Source: JASSUD01 sp031963045 (GTDB lineage Bacteria > Pseudomonadota > Gammaproteobacteria > Burkholderiales > Burkholderiaceae). From it: 64,000 nt of DNA. How positions within the stretch are numbered: the first letter of the stretch is position 1; each line of letters opens with the position of its first letter. Below are positions 26,037 through 35,130 of this stretch, one piece after another. The translations under genes were made by a program, and so were the position numbers. The stretch spans positions 124,001 through 188,000 of the forward strand of contig JASSUK010000032.1 in assembly GCA_031963045.1 (NCBI GenBank), read 5' to 3'. Under the pieces are notes generated by a model. That model saw only the letters and a program-made list of their open reading frames with translations, was not told the DNA's origin and did not search any database.

Positions 26037-26090
26037 ATAAGAAATGCTTTTACCAGGCTAAGGAATCGCCTATCTAGCCTGGTGACTACC

Positions 26091-26702
26091 TTAAGACTGG
26101 CAAATAGTAACCAATGCTGGCCGCAATACCCGATCGGAAACCAAATACCCTTTTTGCAGCACTGCCACAATCGTGTTGGCAGCTTGTTCTGCAGGCAACG
26201 TAGCAATCACTTGATGTCGGTGAGGATCAAATACTTCGCCGCTCACGGGATCAATACAGGTCACGCGCCCTTTCTCCAATGCGCTTCGCAACTGACGCAG
26301 AGTAAGGTCTACCCCATCACGCATTTTGCTTACATCCTCACCAGAATCTGCCAAAGCGGCTTCTAAGCTATCTACCACAGGCAACAGATGCTCAGCAAAC
26401 TGCTCAATCGCGAATTTATGTGATTTCTGTAATTCTTCTCGAGCTCTGCGGCGTGTATTTTCTGTTTCAGCCTGTGCGCGCAATACTTGCTCTTTTAAAT
26501 CGGCTAATGCCTTTTGCATTTCCTCTTCGCGCTTTTTTTGATCTGCATCAACCGTCGCTGATGGTTGGGAACCCGCTATAGCAACCTCATCTTCTTGCTC
26601 AACATCAGCATGTACTTGCTCTGTCGCACCGTTATGCGATTCTGTGTTCAATTCATGGACATCATGCCCAGCCGGAAAAGGATTCACTTTGTCTTTTTTC
26701 AT
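26091..26702 (-). CDS. grpE: nucleotide exchange factor GrpE
   Basis: 203 residues. A charged, probably disordered N-terminus of about 60 residues leads into a long coiled coil (EEEMQKALADLKEQVLRAQAETENTRRRAREE) and the C-terminal beta domain containing GEVFDPHRHQ and NTIVAVLQKGY. It releases ADP from DnaK. It lies 110 bases upstream of dnaK and about 120 bases after hemH. In Burkholderia hslR commonly lies between hemH and grpE; here it is missing. Confidence 0.95.
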   Translation of the reverse strand: MKKDKVNPFPAGHDVHELNTESHNGATEQVHADVEQEDEVAIAGSQPSATVDADQKKREEEMQKALADLKEQVLRAQAETENTRRRAREELQKSHKFAIEQFAEHLLPVVDSLEAALADSGEDVSKMRDGVDLTLRQLRSALEKGRVTCIDPVSGEVFDPHRHQVIATLPAEQAANTIVAVLQKGYLVSDRVLRPALVTICQS

Positions 26703-26821
26703 ATTGATTGATATTAAATAAGTCTAGTGTGGAATGAGTGGTGTGCAATGCAATGGAGCATACGTAGGGACGATCTTCAAAATCACAACCCCAAAAACTA
26801 GGTTCTCTAGGAAAATGCTGA

Positions 26822-27916
26822 TTAATGCCCATTTTCCTTGTCAGATGGAGCCTGTGATTCATTCGGCAGTTTCCTAGGACTATGCGCTTCAATTAATGCA
26901 GCGAGGCACTTAATAAATAATGGATCGGCATTCAAGCATGCGATGCGATGATAGCTTTTCCCCCCAGCATGTAAAAAAGTTTCACGCCCGAGGCACCCAA
27001 TTTCTTCGATAGTTTCCAAGCAATCTGCTGTAAAGCCTGGGCAAAACACATCTACGCGTTTTACAGATGCGGCTCCCAATGCTCTGAGCGTATCCACCGT
27101 ATAAGGCTGTAGCCAAGGGGTAGGGCCAAATTGAGATTGAAAGGTTAGAAGACATTGCTCTTCGGTTAGAGACAGCGCCTCTCTTAACAAAGCGGCTGTG
27201 GTCTGACACTGATTGGCATACGGATCCCCACGCTCCACCATACGGTTGGGCAAGCCATGAAAACTTAAAAGTAGCCGATCTCCGTTTGCAAAATCAGGCC
27301 TTTTATGTTCAGCCCAATAAGCCTGAATACGGCCCACCAGTGCATCAATATACGGTGGAAAATCTGCGTAATGCGCAATTGTTTGAATTTCAGGGGGTAC
27401 GCGCTGCGCCTGCAAAATATTCCACACCTTATCCCATACACTGGCTGTTGTGCTCGCAGCGTATTGCGGATACATCGGCACCAGCAAAATACGTTTTACC
27501 CCTGCGCGCTCTAATCGATCAAAGCAGTTTTCCATCGAAGGAGAACCATAGCGCATCGCATACTGCACCATTATCTTTTGGTTATTCGCATCAAAGTGTG
27601 CCTGAAGTGCTTTAACTTGTTGCTCCGTATGTACACGCAGTGGTGAACCTTCAGGTAACCACACTAGCGCATATTTTCGCGCTGATGCACGCGCACGCAA
27701 CGGCGCAATCAATAAACGTAAAAGCGGTTGCCAAAGCAATGGCGGCAACTCAACCACCCGCCTATCTGACAAAAATTCAATCAAATAACGTCGCACTGCC
27801 TGCATGGTAGGCGCATCGGGCGTACCCAAATTAAACAACACCACCCCCGTGCGTACTTCTGTGTGCAGCGAGATTTCAGAGCTTGAAGCGGTGGGTTCAT
27901 ATACATCTACGGTCAT
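26822..27916 (-). CDS. hemH: ferrochelatase
   Basis: 364 residues. Inserts ferrous iron into protoporphyrin IX, the last step of heme synthesis. Family landmarks: GVVLFNLGTPDAP at the N-terminus, LLSFHGLPNRMVERGDPY with the catalytic histidine, and VDVFCPGFTADCLETIEEIG with the conserved Glu. Start MTVDVYEPTAS at 27916. It is the first gene of the hemH-grpE-dnaK-dnaJ series. In Burkholderia hrcA usually precedes hemH; here hrcA lies 6 kb away. Confidence 0.96.
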   Translation of the reverse strand: MTVDVYEPTASSSEISLHTEVRTGVVLFNLGTPDAPTMQAVRRYLIEFLSDRRVVELPPLLWQPLLRLLIAPLRARASARKYALVWLPEGSPLRVHTEQQVKALQAHFDANNQKIMVQYAMRYGSPSMENCFDRLERAGVKRILLVPMYPQYAASTTASVWDKVWNILQAQRVPPEIQTIAHYADFPPYIDALVGRIQAYWAEHKRPDFANGDRLLLSFHGLPNRMVERGDPYANQCQTTAALLREALSLTEEQCLLTFQSQFGPTPWLQPYTVDTLRALGAASVKRVDVFCPGFTADCLETIEEIGCLGRETFLHAGGKSYHRIACLNADPLFIKCLAALIEAHSPRKLPNESQAPSDKENGH

Positions 27917-28315
27917 ATAAAACCCTCAAGAATATATTTAGATTGGTTTTCAACTATTTAAAATAGCGTCTTTTTTAAGTGGTACCGCGCGCAAAGTGTT
28001 ACTACTGTCTTTAACTACAACTTTGCTTGCTCCTCTAAAAGAGACATTTTTTATAATTAAAAACATACTCCATATAGAGTTTATCTTTATAACTCTATAA
28101 ACTAATTTCATGTACATGACTAGAGAGTTATTGGCCTTATGACTTTTGGCTAGTACGCACACTCTATTTAAATTTGTCATCATGCTTTAAATGCAGCGCA
28201 CCGTGAAAAGTTCCATCGCTGTCAAAGTATTACTTTCTAAAATAAATTGTTGGGTTTTTATACCGCACTTTTTGTACCAAGCAAATTGTTCAACCATCCA
28301 TACAAGGAGATTAAA
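27917..28315. other. divergent intergenic region between hemH and the third regulator
   Basis: About 400 AT-rich bases. Should hold both promoters. A 77-codon minus frame (27950-28183) has no ribosome site or recognisable similarity and is not accepted. No repeat copy is present here. Confidence 0.35.
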
Positions 28316-29230
28316 GTGAAAGTTTTCATACTCGATGACCATCCTGAGCGGTGCGAAGGCCTCAAAACGCTATTGCGCCAGATTGACCGACATGCCCATT
28401 TTGCGCAAGCTTCTAATTGGAAACAGGTTTTACGCACCTTAGAGTTTGGGCTACCTGATTTATTCATCATAGATTGGCAGCTTAATTGGATCCATACTTC
28501 AGCGATTATGGAATTATTAAGTACCTACCCTACACTGCAAATTGCCATTTTTACAGAAGATCTCTCTTCTATGGATGTGCACCAGCTTTTACATGCTGGT
28601 GTACTGGGCATCCTTCCACGCGACCTAGATCCCCATCATGTATTACGGGCACTAGAACTCGTTTTATGGGGTGGACGTTATATTCCTTCCGGGGCATTAA
28701 ATTTAAATTTACCCAATGAAAACCGCCCTGCAGGAAAAAATATTACTACCCTACCAAAACCCTCTCTGCGTCATGCAAAAGGAGTTTCTAGGCTTTCTCC
28801 ACGTCAACACCAAATTATTCGATTTCTTCATATGGGAAGCACGAATAAAATGATGGCACGCGCACTCAATATCAGTGAAGGTACTGTCAAAATTCACCTA
28901 AGCACCATCTACAGATTATTAGGGGCAACTAATCGGGCTTCAGCAGTCGCGTTTTATAACAATTGGCAATTCGAGCGTCAAAAAACAGAAGCGCCCGCTT
29001 ATTCACTGCAAAACCATACGCAGCAAAAAACATTCACCTTACTAGAGTCCAATACCGTCTCTGATCTAGAAAGCCTAACACCGGTAAAACCTTACTCTGT
29101 GTTATTAAATAAAACTCCTCAAAATGACCATCAACAACGAATGATTGCGCAAACATTGCCTGCTTATTCATCTGGCACACCTCCGCCGCTAACGACAGAT
29201 GAAACCACAAAAAATAAAAAAGACCGGTAA
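28316..29230 (+). CDS. LuxR-family response regulator with long C-terminal tail
   Basis: 304 residues. The receiver starts KVFILDDHPERCEG (D7-D8), with phospho-acceptor D53 in FIIDWQLN. A GerE-type HTH covers about 160-225 (LSPRQHQIIRFLHMG, then NISEGTVKIHLSTIYRLLGATNR). About 80 polar, Thr/Asn/Gln-rich residues follow, an unusual addition. The start is GTG 28316: AAGGAGA lies at 28304-28310 and the receiver begins immediately; the frame upstream to 28247 has no homology. No kinase neighbour. It occupies the position upstream of rsmG where mnmG (gidA) would be expected. Confidence 0.87.
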   Translation: MKVFILDDHPERCEGLKTLLRQIDRHAHFAQASNWKQVLRTLEFGLPDLFIIDWQLNWIHTSAIMELLSTYPTLQIAIFTEDLSSMDVHQLLHAGVLGILPRDLDPHHVLRALELVLWGGRYIPSGALNLNLPNENRPAGKNITTLPKPSLRHAKGVSRLSPRQHQIIRFLHMGSTNKMMARALNISEGTVKIHLSTIYRLLGATNRASAVAFYNNWQFERQKTEAPAYSLQNHTQQKTFTLLESNTVSDLESLTPVKPYSVLLNKTPQNDHQQRMIAQTLPAYSSGTPPPLTTDETTKNKKDR

Positions 29231-29245
29231 AGTACAGGCTTTTGT

Positions 29246-29281
29246 GGGTTGGTGGTGAGGAATGTTCCTCACCACCAACCC
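29246..29281. repeat. minimal palindrome of the gene-end repeat, copy E
   Basis: Two perfect 17-bp arms, GGGTTGGTGGTGAGGAA and its reverse complement, separated by two bases. They are the outer arms of the repeat family with the central 70-90 bp missing. Located 16 bases after the stop of the third regulator and 36 bases before rsmG. Confidence 0.85.
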
Positions 29282-29316
29282 GCTCCAAACCAACGCCCGG
29301 CATCTCAGACACAACA

Positions 29317-30000
29317 ATGAATATATCTTTAGCCAACCTTCTTAAAGAGGGTGCGCAAACGCTTGGCATATCGCTACATGAGCAACAATCTACCTGCTTA
29401 CTAGACTTTCTTCGCCTGCTAGAAAAATGGTCATCCACCTATAATTTGACAGCCATTCGAGACCCGCACGCTATGCTGGTCCAACATCTTTTAGATTCGC
29501 TCGCCCTAGTTCCTTGGTTACTTGCTGCGCATGGGCCACACGCAAAGCTCTTAGATACGGGCACAGGAGGAGGCTTACCGGGTATTCCACTAGCGGTTGC
29601 CCTGCCCGAGTACCAAATAACCCTCAATGATGTGGTGCAGAAAAAAGTCGCTTTTCTGACACAAGCCAAATCGCTATTAAGCTTATCTAATGTATCGATC
29701 GCTGCGGGCCGAATTGAAACGCTCCAAGTTGGCGCAGCCATACACCAGCCTTTTGATTGCATTGTGTCGCGCGCTTTTGCCAGTTTGTCTGATTTCGTTG
29801 CAGTGGCACATCACCTGTTAGCACCTGGTGGATCGATGTGGGCAATGAAAGGCGTACTTCCAGAGGAAGAAATAGCATCGCTACACAATCAGGTACATAT
29901 CCAGCAAATTATCCCGCTTGAGGTTCCTTACCTTGAAGCACAACGCCACCTTATCCAAATGACTATACTTCCCACTAATAAAAATCCAGAATCTCTTTAG
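29317..30000 (+). CDS. rsmG: 16S rRNA (guanine527-N7)-methyltransferase RsmG
   Basis: 227 residues. SAM-binding motif LLDTGTGGGLPGIPLA, followed by HLLDSLAL-type and SRAFASLSDF motifs typical of GidB/RsmG. It methylates G527 of 16S rRNA; loss gives low-level streptomycin resistance. ATG 29317 starts MNISLANLLKEGAQTLG; the upstream open frame is repeat sequence. parA follows 127 bases later, the conserved rsmG-parA order near betaproteobacterial origins. mnmG is missing upstream. Confidence 0.94.
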   Translation: MNISLANLLKEGAQTLGISLHEQQSTCLLDFLRLLEKWSSTYNLTAIRDPHAMLVQHLLDSLALVPWLLAAHGPHAKLLDTGTGGGLPGIPLAVALPEYQITLNDVVQKKVAFLTQAKSLLSLSNVSIAAGRIETLQVGAAIHQPFDCIVSRAFASLSDFVAVAHHLLAPGGSMWAMKGVLPEEEIASLHNQVHIQQIIPLEVPYLEAQRHLIQMTILPTNKNPESL

Positions 30001-30126
30001 GATCTATCGGATAAGCAAGTTATATTACGCACTTCATACCAATACACACCACCCCTTGGTAAAGCAAATTGCCCGCTTCTGCCATACATTGCCCATCTAT
30101 CGACTGATCAAACAGGCATCTAATTT

Positions 30127-30897
30127 ATGACGGCAAAAACTTTTTGCATTACGAATCAAAAAGGAGGCGTCGGTAAAACCACGACCACGACCAATCTTGC
30201 TGCTGCACTTGCAGCAAAAGACCTGCGTGTTCTATTAATAGATCTGGATCCGCAAGGCAACGCAACGATGGGAAGTGGAGTGGATAAAGCAAACTCCAGC
30301 CCAACCATTTATGAAGTGTTGATGGGCGAGGCAGACATTGCACAAACCCGCGTCCCGTGCGCAGCAGGTTATGACGTGCTGCCGGCAAATCGAGAACTTG
30401 CAGGTGCAGATATCGAATTAGTCCAGATAGAGCAACGTGAAAAACAATTAAAAAAAGCCCTGGCCAAGGTAAGCGACGACTACGACTTCATTCTGATCGA
30501 TTGCCCACCTGCTCTATCTTTACTAACACTCAATGCCCTATGCGCAGCGCAAGGCGTCATTATCCCTATGCAGTGCGAGTATTTTGCATTGGAGGGATTA
30601 TCTGACCTTGTAAACACCATCAAACACATCCATTCCCACCTCAACCGCTCGCTAAAAACGATTGGTCTACTACGCGTGATGTTTGATCCCCGCATCACTT
30701 TGCAGCAACAAGTATCCGAACAATTAAAAAAACACTTCGGTGAAAAAGTGTTCAACACCGTAATCCCGCGCAATGTACGTCTAGCCGAAGCTCCCAGCTA
30801 CGGCCTACCAGGCATAGTATTCGACCGCAACTCCCGCGGCGCCCAAGCCTACATAGCATTCGGCGCAGAAGTAATCGAACGCACAAAGGCACTGTAG
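30127..30897 (+). CDS. parA: chromosome-partitioning ATPase ParA (Soj)
   Basis: 256 residues. Deviant Walker A KGGVGKTTTTTNLAAAL near residue 11, DLDPQGNAT, and Walker B-like FILIDCPPALSLLT; C-terminus RGAQAYIAFGAEVIERTKAL. It forms ATP-dependent dimers on DNA and moves ParB-parS complexes. Its TAG stop (30895-30897) is the start of repeat copy F. parB, its usual downstream neighbour, is at 19.0-20.0 kb on the opposite strand, and that gene's stop is also in a repeat copy. Confidence 0.96.
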   Translation: MTAKTFCITNQKGGVGKTTTTTNLAAALAAKDLRVLLIDLDPQGNATMGSGVDKANSSPTIYEVLMGEADIAQTRVPCAAGYDVLPANRELAGADIELVQIEQREKQLKKALAKVSDDYDFILIDCPPALSLLTLNALCAAQGVIIPMQCEYFALEGLSDLVNTIKHIHSHLNRSLKTIGLLRVMFDPRITLQQQVSEQLKKHFGEKVFNTVIPRNVRLAEAPSYGLPGIVFDRNSRGAQAYIAFGAEVIERTKAL

Positions 30898-31013
30898 GTT
30901 GGTGGTGACGAAGGAACCCCAACATGCACACCACCGACTTGTAATCCTGCATATGCAGGTTTTAAAAGGACCGTGGTCATCATGTTGGGGTTCCTTCGTC
31001 ACCGCCAACCTAC
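30894..31013. repeat. palindromic gene-end repeat, copy F
   Basis: Left arm GTAGGTTGGTGGTGACGAAG and matching right arm CTTCGTCACCGCCAACCTAC; this copy has the GACGAAGG variant in both arms, so the stem is well paired. It contains the parA stop and separates parA from the convergent recN. Confidence 0.88.
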
Positions 31014-31037
31014 CGTTCTAAAACCTACATAAGCCTG

Positions 31038-32831
31038 CTATTTTTTTTCTGCCGCTACTAGCATCTCTTTTGCATGCTCTCGCGTTTTCGTGGTGAGGTT
31101 TGCGCCGCCCAGCATGCGTGCCATTTCTTCAACGCGTGCGTCGAAGTCAAGCGGAGCTATGTGGCTTACGGTGCGGCCATGGGAGTCTGTTGCTTTACTT
31201 ACACAGAAATGATGTTGTGCATGTGCCGCTACTTGTGGCAAATGGGTCACGCATAAAACTTGATGTTTTGCTGCTAGTTCGCGCAGGAGTCTACCGACTG
31301 CTTCAGCAGCTGCACCTCCTACTCCGCTATCTACTTCATCAAAAATCAGCGTGGGTATTGCATTGGTTTCGCTTGATACAACAGCCAATGCCAATGCAAT
31401 GCGCGCTAGCTCTCCTCCTGATGCTACTTGTGCAAGAGGGCGTAAAGTGCCATCTTCGTGACTAGTGAGTCGAAATTCAATGCGCTCGTCTCCATATGCA
31501 CTACCTAGCATCTGGTTTTGGCTATTTGGTGCATCTGGCAAATCGGTTTCTATTTCGTCGGCTATTTCTGCACTAGCTGGATTGGTCTGCTCCGCTTCGT
31601 CAGAAGATCCTTCTTGCGCCAGTGCTATTAATGCAACTTCAAAGCGCCCCCCTGCCATGGAAAGGCTTTGCATATGGTCGGTCACGGCTTTACTAAAAGC
31701 CGGAGCTGCGGCTGCACGTGCTTTTGAAAGGCGTGCAGCACAGGTTTGGTAATGTTGCTTTGCTTGCAATTGAGCTGCTAGCAGTGCACTTTTGTCTGCC
31801 GCGGCTTCTAGCGCAGCTAGTTTTTCTTGCACAGCCACATGCTCAGCAAAGACCCCTTCAGGAGCAATACGCAATTTACGTGCTACTGTAAAAAAAACCT
31901 CTAAACGCGCTTCCAGCTCAGAGAGTCGTTCGGGGTCTAAATCAATCGTTTGTGCATAGTGTCTGAGAGAGTGTGCAGCTTCTTGCAGGCCAATTTCTGC
32001 AGGTTCGAGAGCCGCTACTATATCGTTTAAGCGTGGATCTAACTCTGCTAGATATTGCACTGCGCTTATTACACCACCAACACGCGCGATGACTGCTTCA
32101 TCGTCCGATAAAGCACTCAATGCCTCATGCGCTCCCTGCGCCAGTTTTACTCCATAGCTGAGCACTCGGTGTTCGGCACTCAGAGATTCCCACTCCTCAC
32201 TATGAGGAGATAAAGCATCGAGTTCAGCTAAACGCCATGCTAAAGCATCTCTTGCTTCTTCGGCCTTTTGCGCCTGCTTTTGTGCAGATAATGTCGCGTC
32301 AATAGCTTCACGCCAGCTTTGCCAGGCATGAGCCACTTCTTTAGTCAGAGGCTCTAACCCCACCTGCATATCAAAAATAGTGCGCTGCATAGGCGCACGC
32401 AAAACTTGCTGGTGTGCTTGTTGGGCATGCAAATTCACTAATTGTTCGCCCAACTCGCGCAACTGGTGCAAAGTTACTGGTATAGCGTTGATAAAAGCGC
32501 GTGAACGCCCATTTGCATCAATGACACGGCGTAGTAAGACCGAGTGCATCCCAGTAGAAGACTCGATCTCTTCTTTGGCCGCCAAATCATGCTCTACTAA
32601 CCAGTTCTGCACACTTACCGATACTTCCCACTGCGCAGAAATATCAGCCCGAGATTGACCTTCGCGGACCATAGCCGCATCAGCACGCATGCCCAGCAAT
32701 AGAGAAAGTGCGTCGAGCAAAATAGATTTTCCAGCGCCCGTTTCTCCTGAAAAAACGGTAAAGCCTGCTTCAAAATCTATCTCGAGCGCAGTAACAATCA
32801 CAAAATTTTGGATCGATAAATGGCTAAGCAT
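31038..32831 (-). CDS. recN: DNA repair protein RecN
   Basis: 597 residues, an SMC-like ATPase for double-strand break repair. Walker A GETGAGKSILLDAL near residue 32, central coiled coil, ABC signature LASGGELARIALALAV and Walker B TLIFDEVDSGVGG. About 40 residues of acidic, Ser/Ala-rich sequence (SSDEAEQTNPASAEIADE onward, near residues 402-440) precede the FRLTSHEDG strand and look like a lineage-specific insertion, since typical RecN is about 550 residues. Start MLSHLSIQNFVIV. nadK is 50 bases upstream on the same strand. Confidence 0.95.
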   Translation of the reverse strand: MLSHLSIQNFVIVTALEIDFEAGFTVFSGETGAGKSILLDALSLLLGMRADAAMVREGQSRADISAQWEVSVSVQNWLVEHDLAAKEEIESSTGMHSVLLRRVIDANGRSRAFINAIPVTLHQLRELGEQLVNLHAQQAHQQVLRAPMQRTIFDMQVGLEPLTKEVAHAWQSWREAIDATLSAQKQAQKAEEARDALAWRLAELDALSPHSEEWESLSAEHRVLSYGVKLAQGAHEALSALSDDEAVIARVGGVISAVQYLAELDPRLNDIVAALEPAEIGLQEAAHSLRHYAQTIDLDPERLSELEARLEVFFTVARKLRIAPEGVFAEHVAVQEKLAALEAAADKSALLAAQLQAKQHYQTCAARLSKARAAAAPAFSKAVTDHMQSLSMAGGRFEVALIALAQEGSSDEAEQTNPASAEIADEIETDLPDAPNSQNQMLGSAYGDERIEFRLTSHEDGTLRPLAQVASGGELARIALALAVVSSETNAIPTLIFDEVDSGVGGAAAEAVGRLLRELAAKHQVLCVTHLPQVAAHAQHHFCVSKATDSHGRTVSHIAPLDFDARVEEMARMLGGANLTTKTREHAKEMLVAAEKK

Positions 32832-32881
32832 AAAAGGTCTTCAGAGAATGAGGTACATGTAGGTTACTTTTAAAACTCATT

Positions 32882-33793
32882 TTATAGGCGAGGGGAACGT
32901 AATAACGTATCGTCATGCCAGCATAATTTTTTGCGCAAAGTCGCATAATAACTATGGCCAACTGGATGCAGAAAAGGGAGCGTGTAAGCAGAGCGGCCTA
33001 CTTTGATGGTATCTGCTACTTGCAAGGCAGTAAAAGACTGCATATCAAAATTAACATTCACCCCTTCGCCACTTGCAATTTGAATCGCAATTTCCACATC
33101 ATCAGGCAGCACAATAGGGCGATTGGACAAGGCATGTGGAGCAATGGGCACTAGCACCATACCTGATAGCCCAGGATGCAAAATAGGCCCTTGAACCGAG
33201 AGTGCATAAGCCGTGGAACCCGTCGGGGTAGCTACGATCAAACCATCTGAGCGTTGGTTATACATAAAACAGCCATTCACTTCGACACTCAGCTCGATCA
33301 TGCCAGAAATACTACTGCGGCTCACCACCACATCATTCAGTGCTAGTGCACTGTAAATAGAACGCCCAGCCCGGATAATCTGTGCTTCTAATAAACGCCG
33401 TGTCTCCCACTCATAGGCTCCAGCTAGCATTTTTGGGATAACTTCCTGCATCTCAGATAAAGGAATATCGGTCATAAAGCCCAGTTTGCCTGCGTGCACT
33501 CCGATCAAAGGCACATCGTAACGCGCAAGCTCTCGACCCACGGCAAGCATAGTGCCGTCCCCTCCCAGCACGATAGCTACATCGGCCTCTTTTCCAATTT
33601 CACTGAGGGTTAGTATTTTATAAGGCGCTTTTGACACTATCATGCCCAGATCTTGTGCTGTGTCACGCTCTAACACCACCTGAAATCCATCTTGTGCAAT
33701 GCGTGCTGCAAGTTTGGCTAATATGTCTGCCAAAGCGGGCTCGCCCTTTCGCCCAATCAAGGCAACCGTTTTAAATACAAAGGGTGTAGTCAT
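32882..33793 (-). CDS. nadK: NAD kinase
   Basis: 303 residues. Phosphorylates NAD to NADP. The catalytic GGDGTMLAVGREL is at about residue 75, NQRSDGLIVATPTGSTAYALS and PIAPHALSNRPIV follow. Start MTTPFVFKTVALIGRKGEP. It is followed by recN in the same direction (the usual Burkholderia order) and diverges from hrcA across a half copy of the repeat. Confidence 0.96.
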   Translation of the reverse strand: MTTPFVFKTVALIGRKGEPALADILAKLAARIAQDGFQVVLERDTAQDLGMIVSKAPYKILTLSEIGKEADVAIVLGGDGTMLAVGRELARYDVPLIGVHAGKLGFMTDIPLSEMQEVIPKMLAGAYEWETRRLLEAQIIRAGRSIYSALALNDVVVSRSSISGMIELSVEVNGCFMYNQRSDGLIVATPTGSTAYALSVQGPILHPGLSGMVLVPIAPHALSNRPIVLPDDVEIAIQIASGEGVNVNFDMQSFTALQVADTIKVGRSAYTLPFLHPVGHSYYATLRKKLCWHDDTLLRSPRL

Positions 33794-33939
33794 AAAAAGG
33801 ATGGGCTATCTAATTAAATGCGATGAAGTAAGTAATAGGTGAGGCGCAATGAACGCATATCTATTCATAAATAGGAATGGAATAATAGTACCTGGTATAG
33901 CTCAGCCTGACTTGACGCTGTGTACACTAATTAATTGAT

Positions 33940-34004
33940 GTTACGCAGGTATTCAAGAAGACCGTGGTCATCATGTTGGGGTTCCTTCGTCACCACCAAC
34001 CTAC
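33940..34004. repeat. half copy G of the gene-end repeat
   Basis: Begins TGATGTTACGCAGGTATT, then CATCATGTTGGGGTTCCTTCG and ends CACCACCAACCTAC at 34004. The extended flank CGTCCTTTTCTTGTGGTTG then GTGGAGTTTGGTGAAT continues to about 34040; the same flank occurs at copies C and K. It lies between divergent nadK and hrcA, where the hrcA promoter should be. Confidence 0.8.
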
Positions 34005-34088
34005 CGTCCTTTTCTTGTGGTTGGTGGAGTTTGGTGAATCCCTTTTATTAGCCATTTTTCTATATTCTGCTTTTTTCTGTCGCAAACT

Positions 34089-35108
34089 ATGCTCGACGCC
34101 CGTGCTAAAACACTTTTAAAAACATTAATAGAACACTATATCGCGCAAGGTCAGCCCGTTAGTTCCCGCGCAATTTCTCAAGCGTCTGGGCTAGAGGTGA
34201 GCTCCGCTACGGTGCGTCATGTAATGGCTGATTTGGAAGCGCTAGGCCTAGTTGCAAGCCCGCATACTTCAGCAGGACGTATTCCCACATCGCGCGCGTA
34301 TCGATTGTTTGTCGATACGATGCTTACCGCACAATCCTCTAGCCTTGAGCATCAACAGCTGCGTCAGCAACTTGAAAAAACTTTACAGCCTAGTGATCCG
34401 TCCAAGATTGCGGCTACTGCTGCAAGTGTGCTCTCTAATCTCTCCAAATTTGCAGGCGTAGTGATGACTCCACGGCGCAGCCATGGATTTAAACAGATCG
34501 AATTTATGCGCTTATCTGCAAAACGCTTGTTGCTTATTATTGTGACGCCGGAAGGAGATGTGCAAAACCGGATTATGACTACGCAAAAGGAATATTCCGC
34601 GACACAGCTTGTAGAGGCATCCAATTACATCAATACGCATTATGCAGGCCTTGGGTTTGATCAAGCACGAGATCGCTTACGACAAGAATTGGATGCGCTG
34701 CGCAGTGATATGACTACACTCATGCAAGCTGCTGTAACGGCTAGCACCATGGAGTCTGACCCTAGCGAAATGGTTCTTATTTCTGGAGAGCACAAATTAC
34801 TGGAAATTGCCGATTTGTCTTCTAATATGGATCGTTTGCGTAAATTATTTGGTGTTTTTGAGAAAAAAACGAGCTTATTGCAATTACTAGATGTCTCTAG
34901 CCAATCACCTGGGGTACAGATTTTTATTGGGGGTGAATCCACACTCGTGCCCATTGAAGAAATGAGCATCGTCACGGCACCCTATCAAATAGATAACCGG
35001 ATTGTTGGTACTTTAGGCGTAATAGGCCCTACACGTATGGCATACCAACGGATGATTTCAATAGTAGATATCACTGCGAAATGGCTTTCAAATGCACTAA
35101 GCCAATAG
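34089..35108 (+). CDS. hrcA: heat-inducible transcription repressor HrcA
   Basis: 339 residues. An N-terminal winged helix (LDARAKTLLKTLIEHYIAQGQPVSSRAIS, then SSATVRHVMADLEALGL) leads to the family block SPHTSAGRIPTSRAYRLFVD. A GAF-like inducer domain follows, with FIGGESTLVPIEEMSIV and GTLGVIGPTRMAYQRMI. It represses chaperone genes through CIRCE sites, with GroE as modulator. No CIRCE was found upstream of hemH, grpE or dnaK in this window, so its local targets, if any, are not visible. It is separated from hemH, its usual neighbour. Confidence 0.96.
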   Translation: MLDARAKTLLKTLIEHYIAQGQPVSSRAISQASGLEVSSATVRHVMADLEALGLVASPHTSAGRIPTSRAYRLFVDTMLTAQSSSLEHQQLRQQLEKTLQPSDPSKIAATAASVLSNLSKFAGVVMTPRRSHGFKQIEFMRLSAKRLLLIIVTPEGDVQNRIMTTQKEYSATQLVEASNYINTHYAGLGFDQARDRLRQELDALRSDMTTLMQAAVTASTMESDPSEMVLISGEHKLLEIADLSSNMDRLRKLFGVFEKKTSLLQLLDVSSQSPGVQIFIGGESTLVPIEEMSIVTAPYQIDNRIVGTLGVIGPTRMAYQRMISIVDITAKWLSNALSQ

Positions 35109-35130
35109 GGCAGGGCAGAACTGCCCAAAA

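Noticed and set aside
27950..28183. 77-codon minus-strand frame between hemH and the third regulator
   Set aside because: No ribosome site, no recognisable similarity, and it overlaps the region where divergent promoters must lie.
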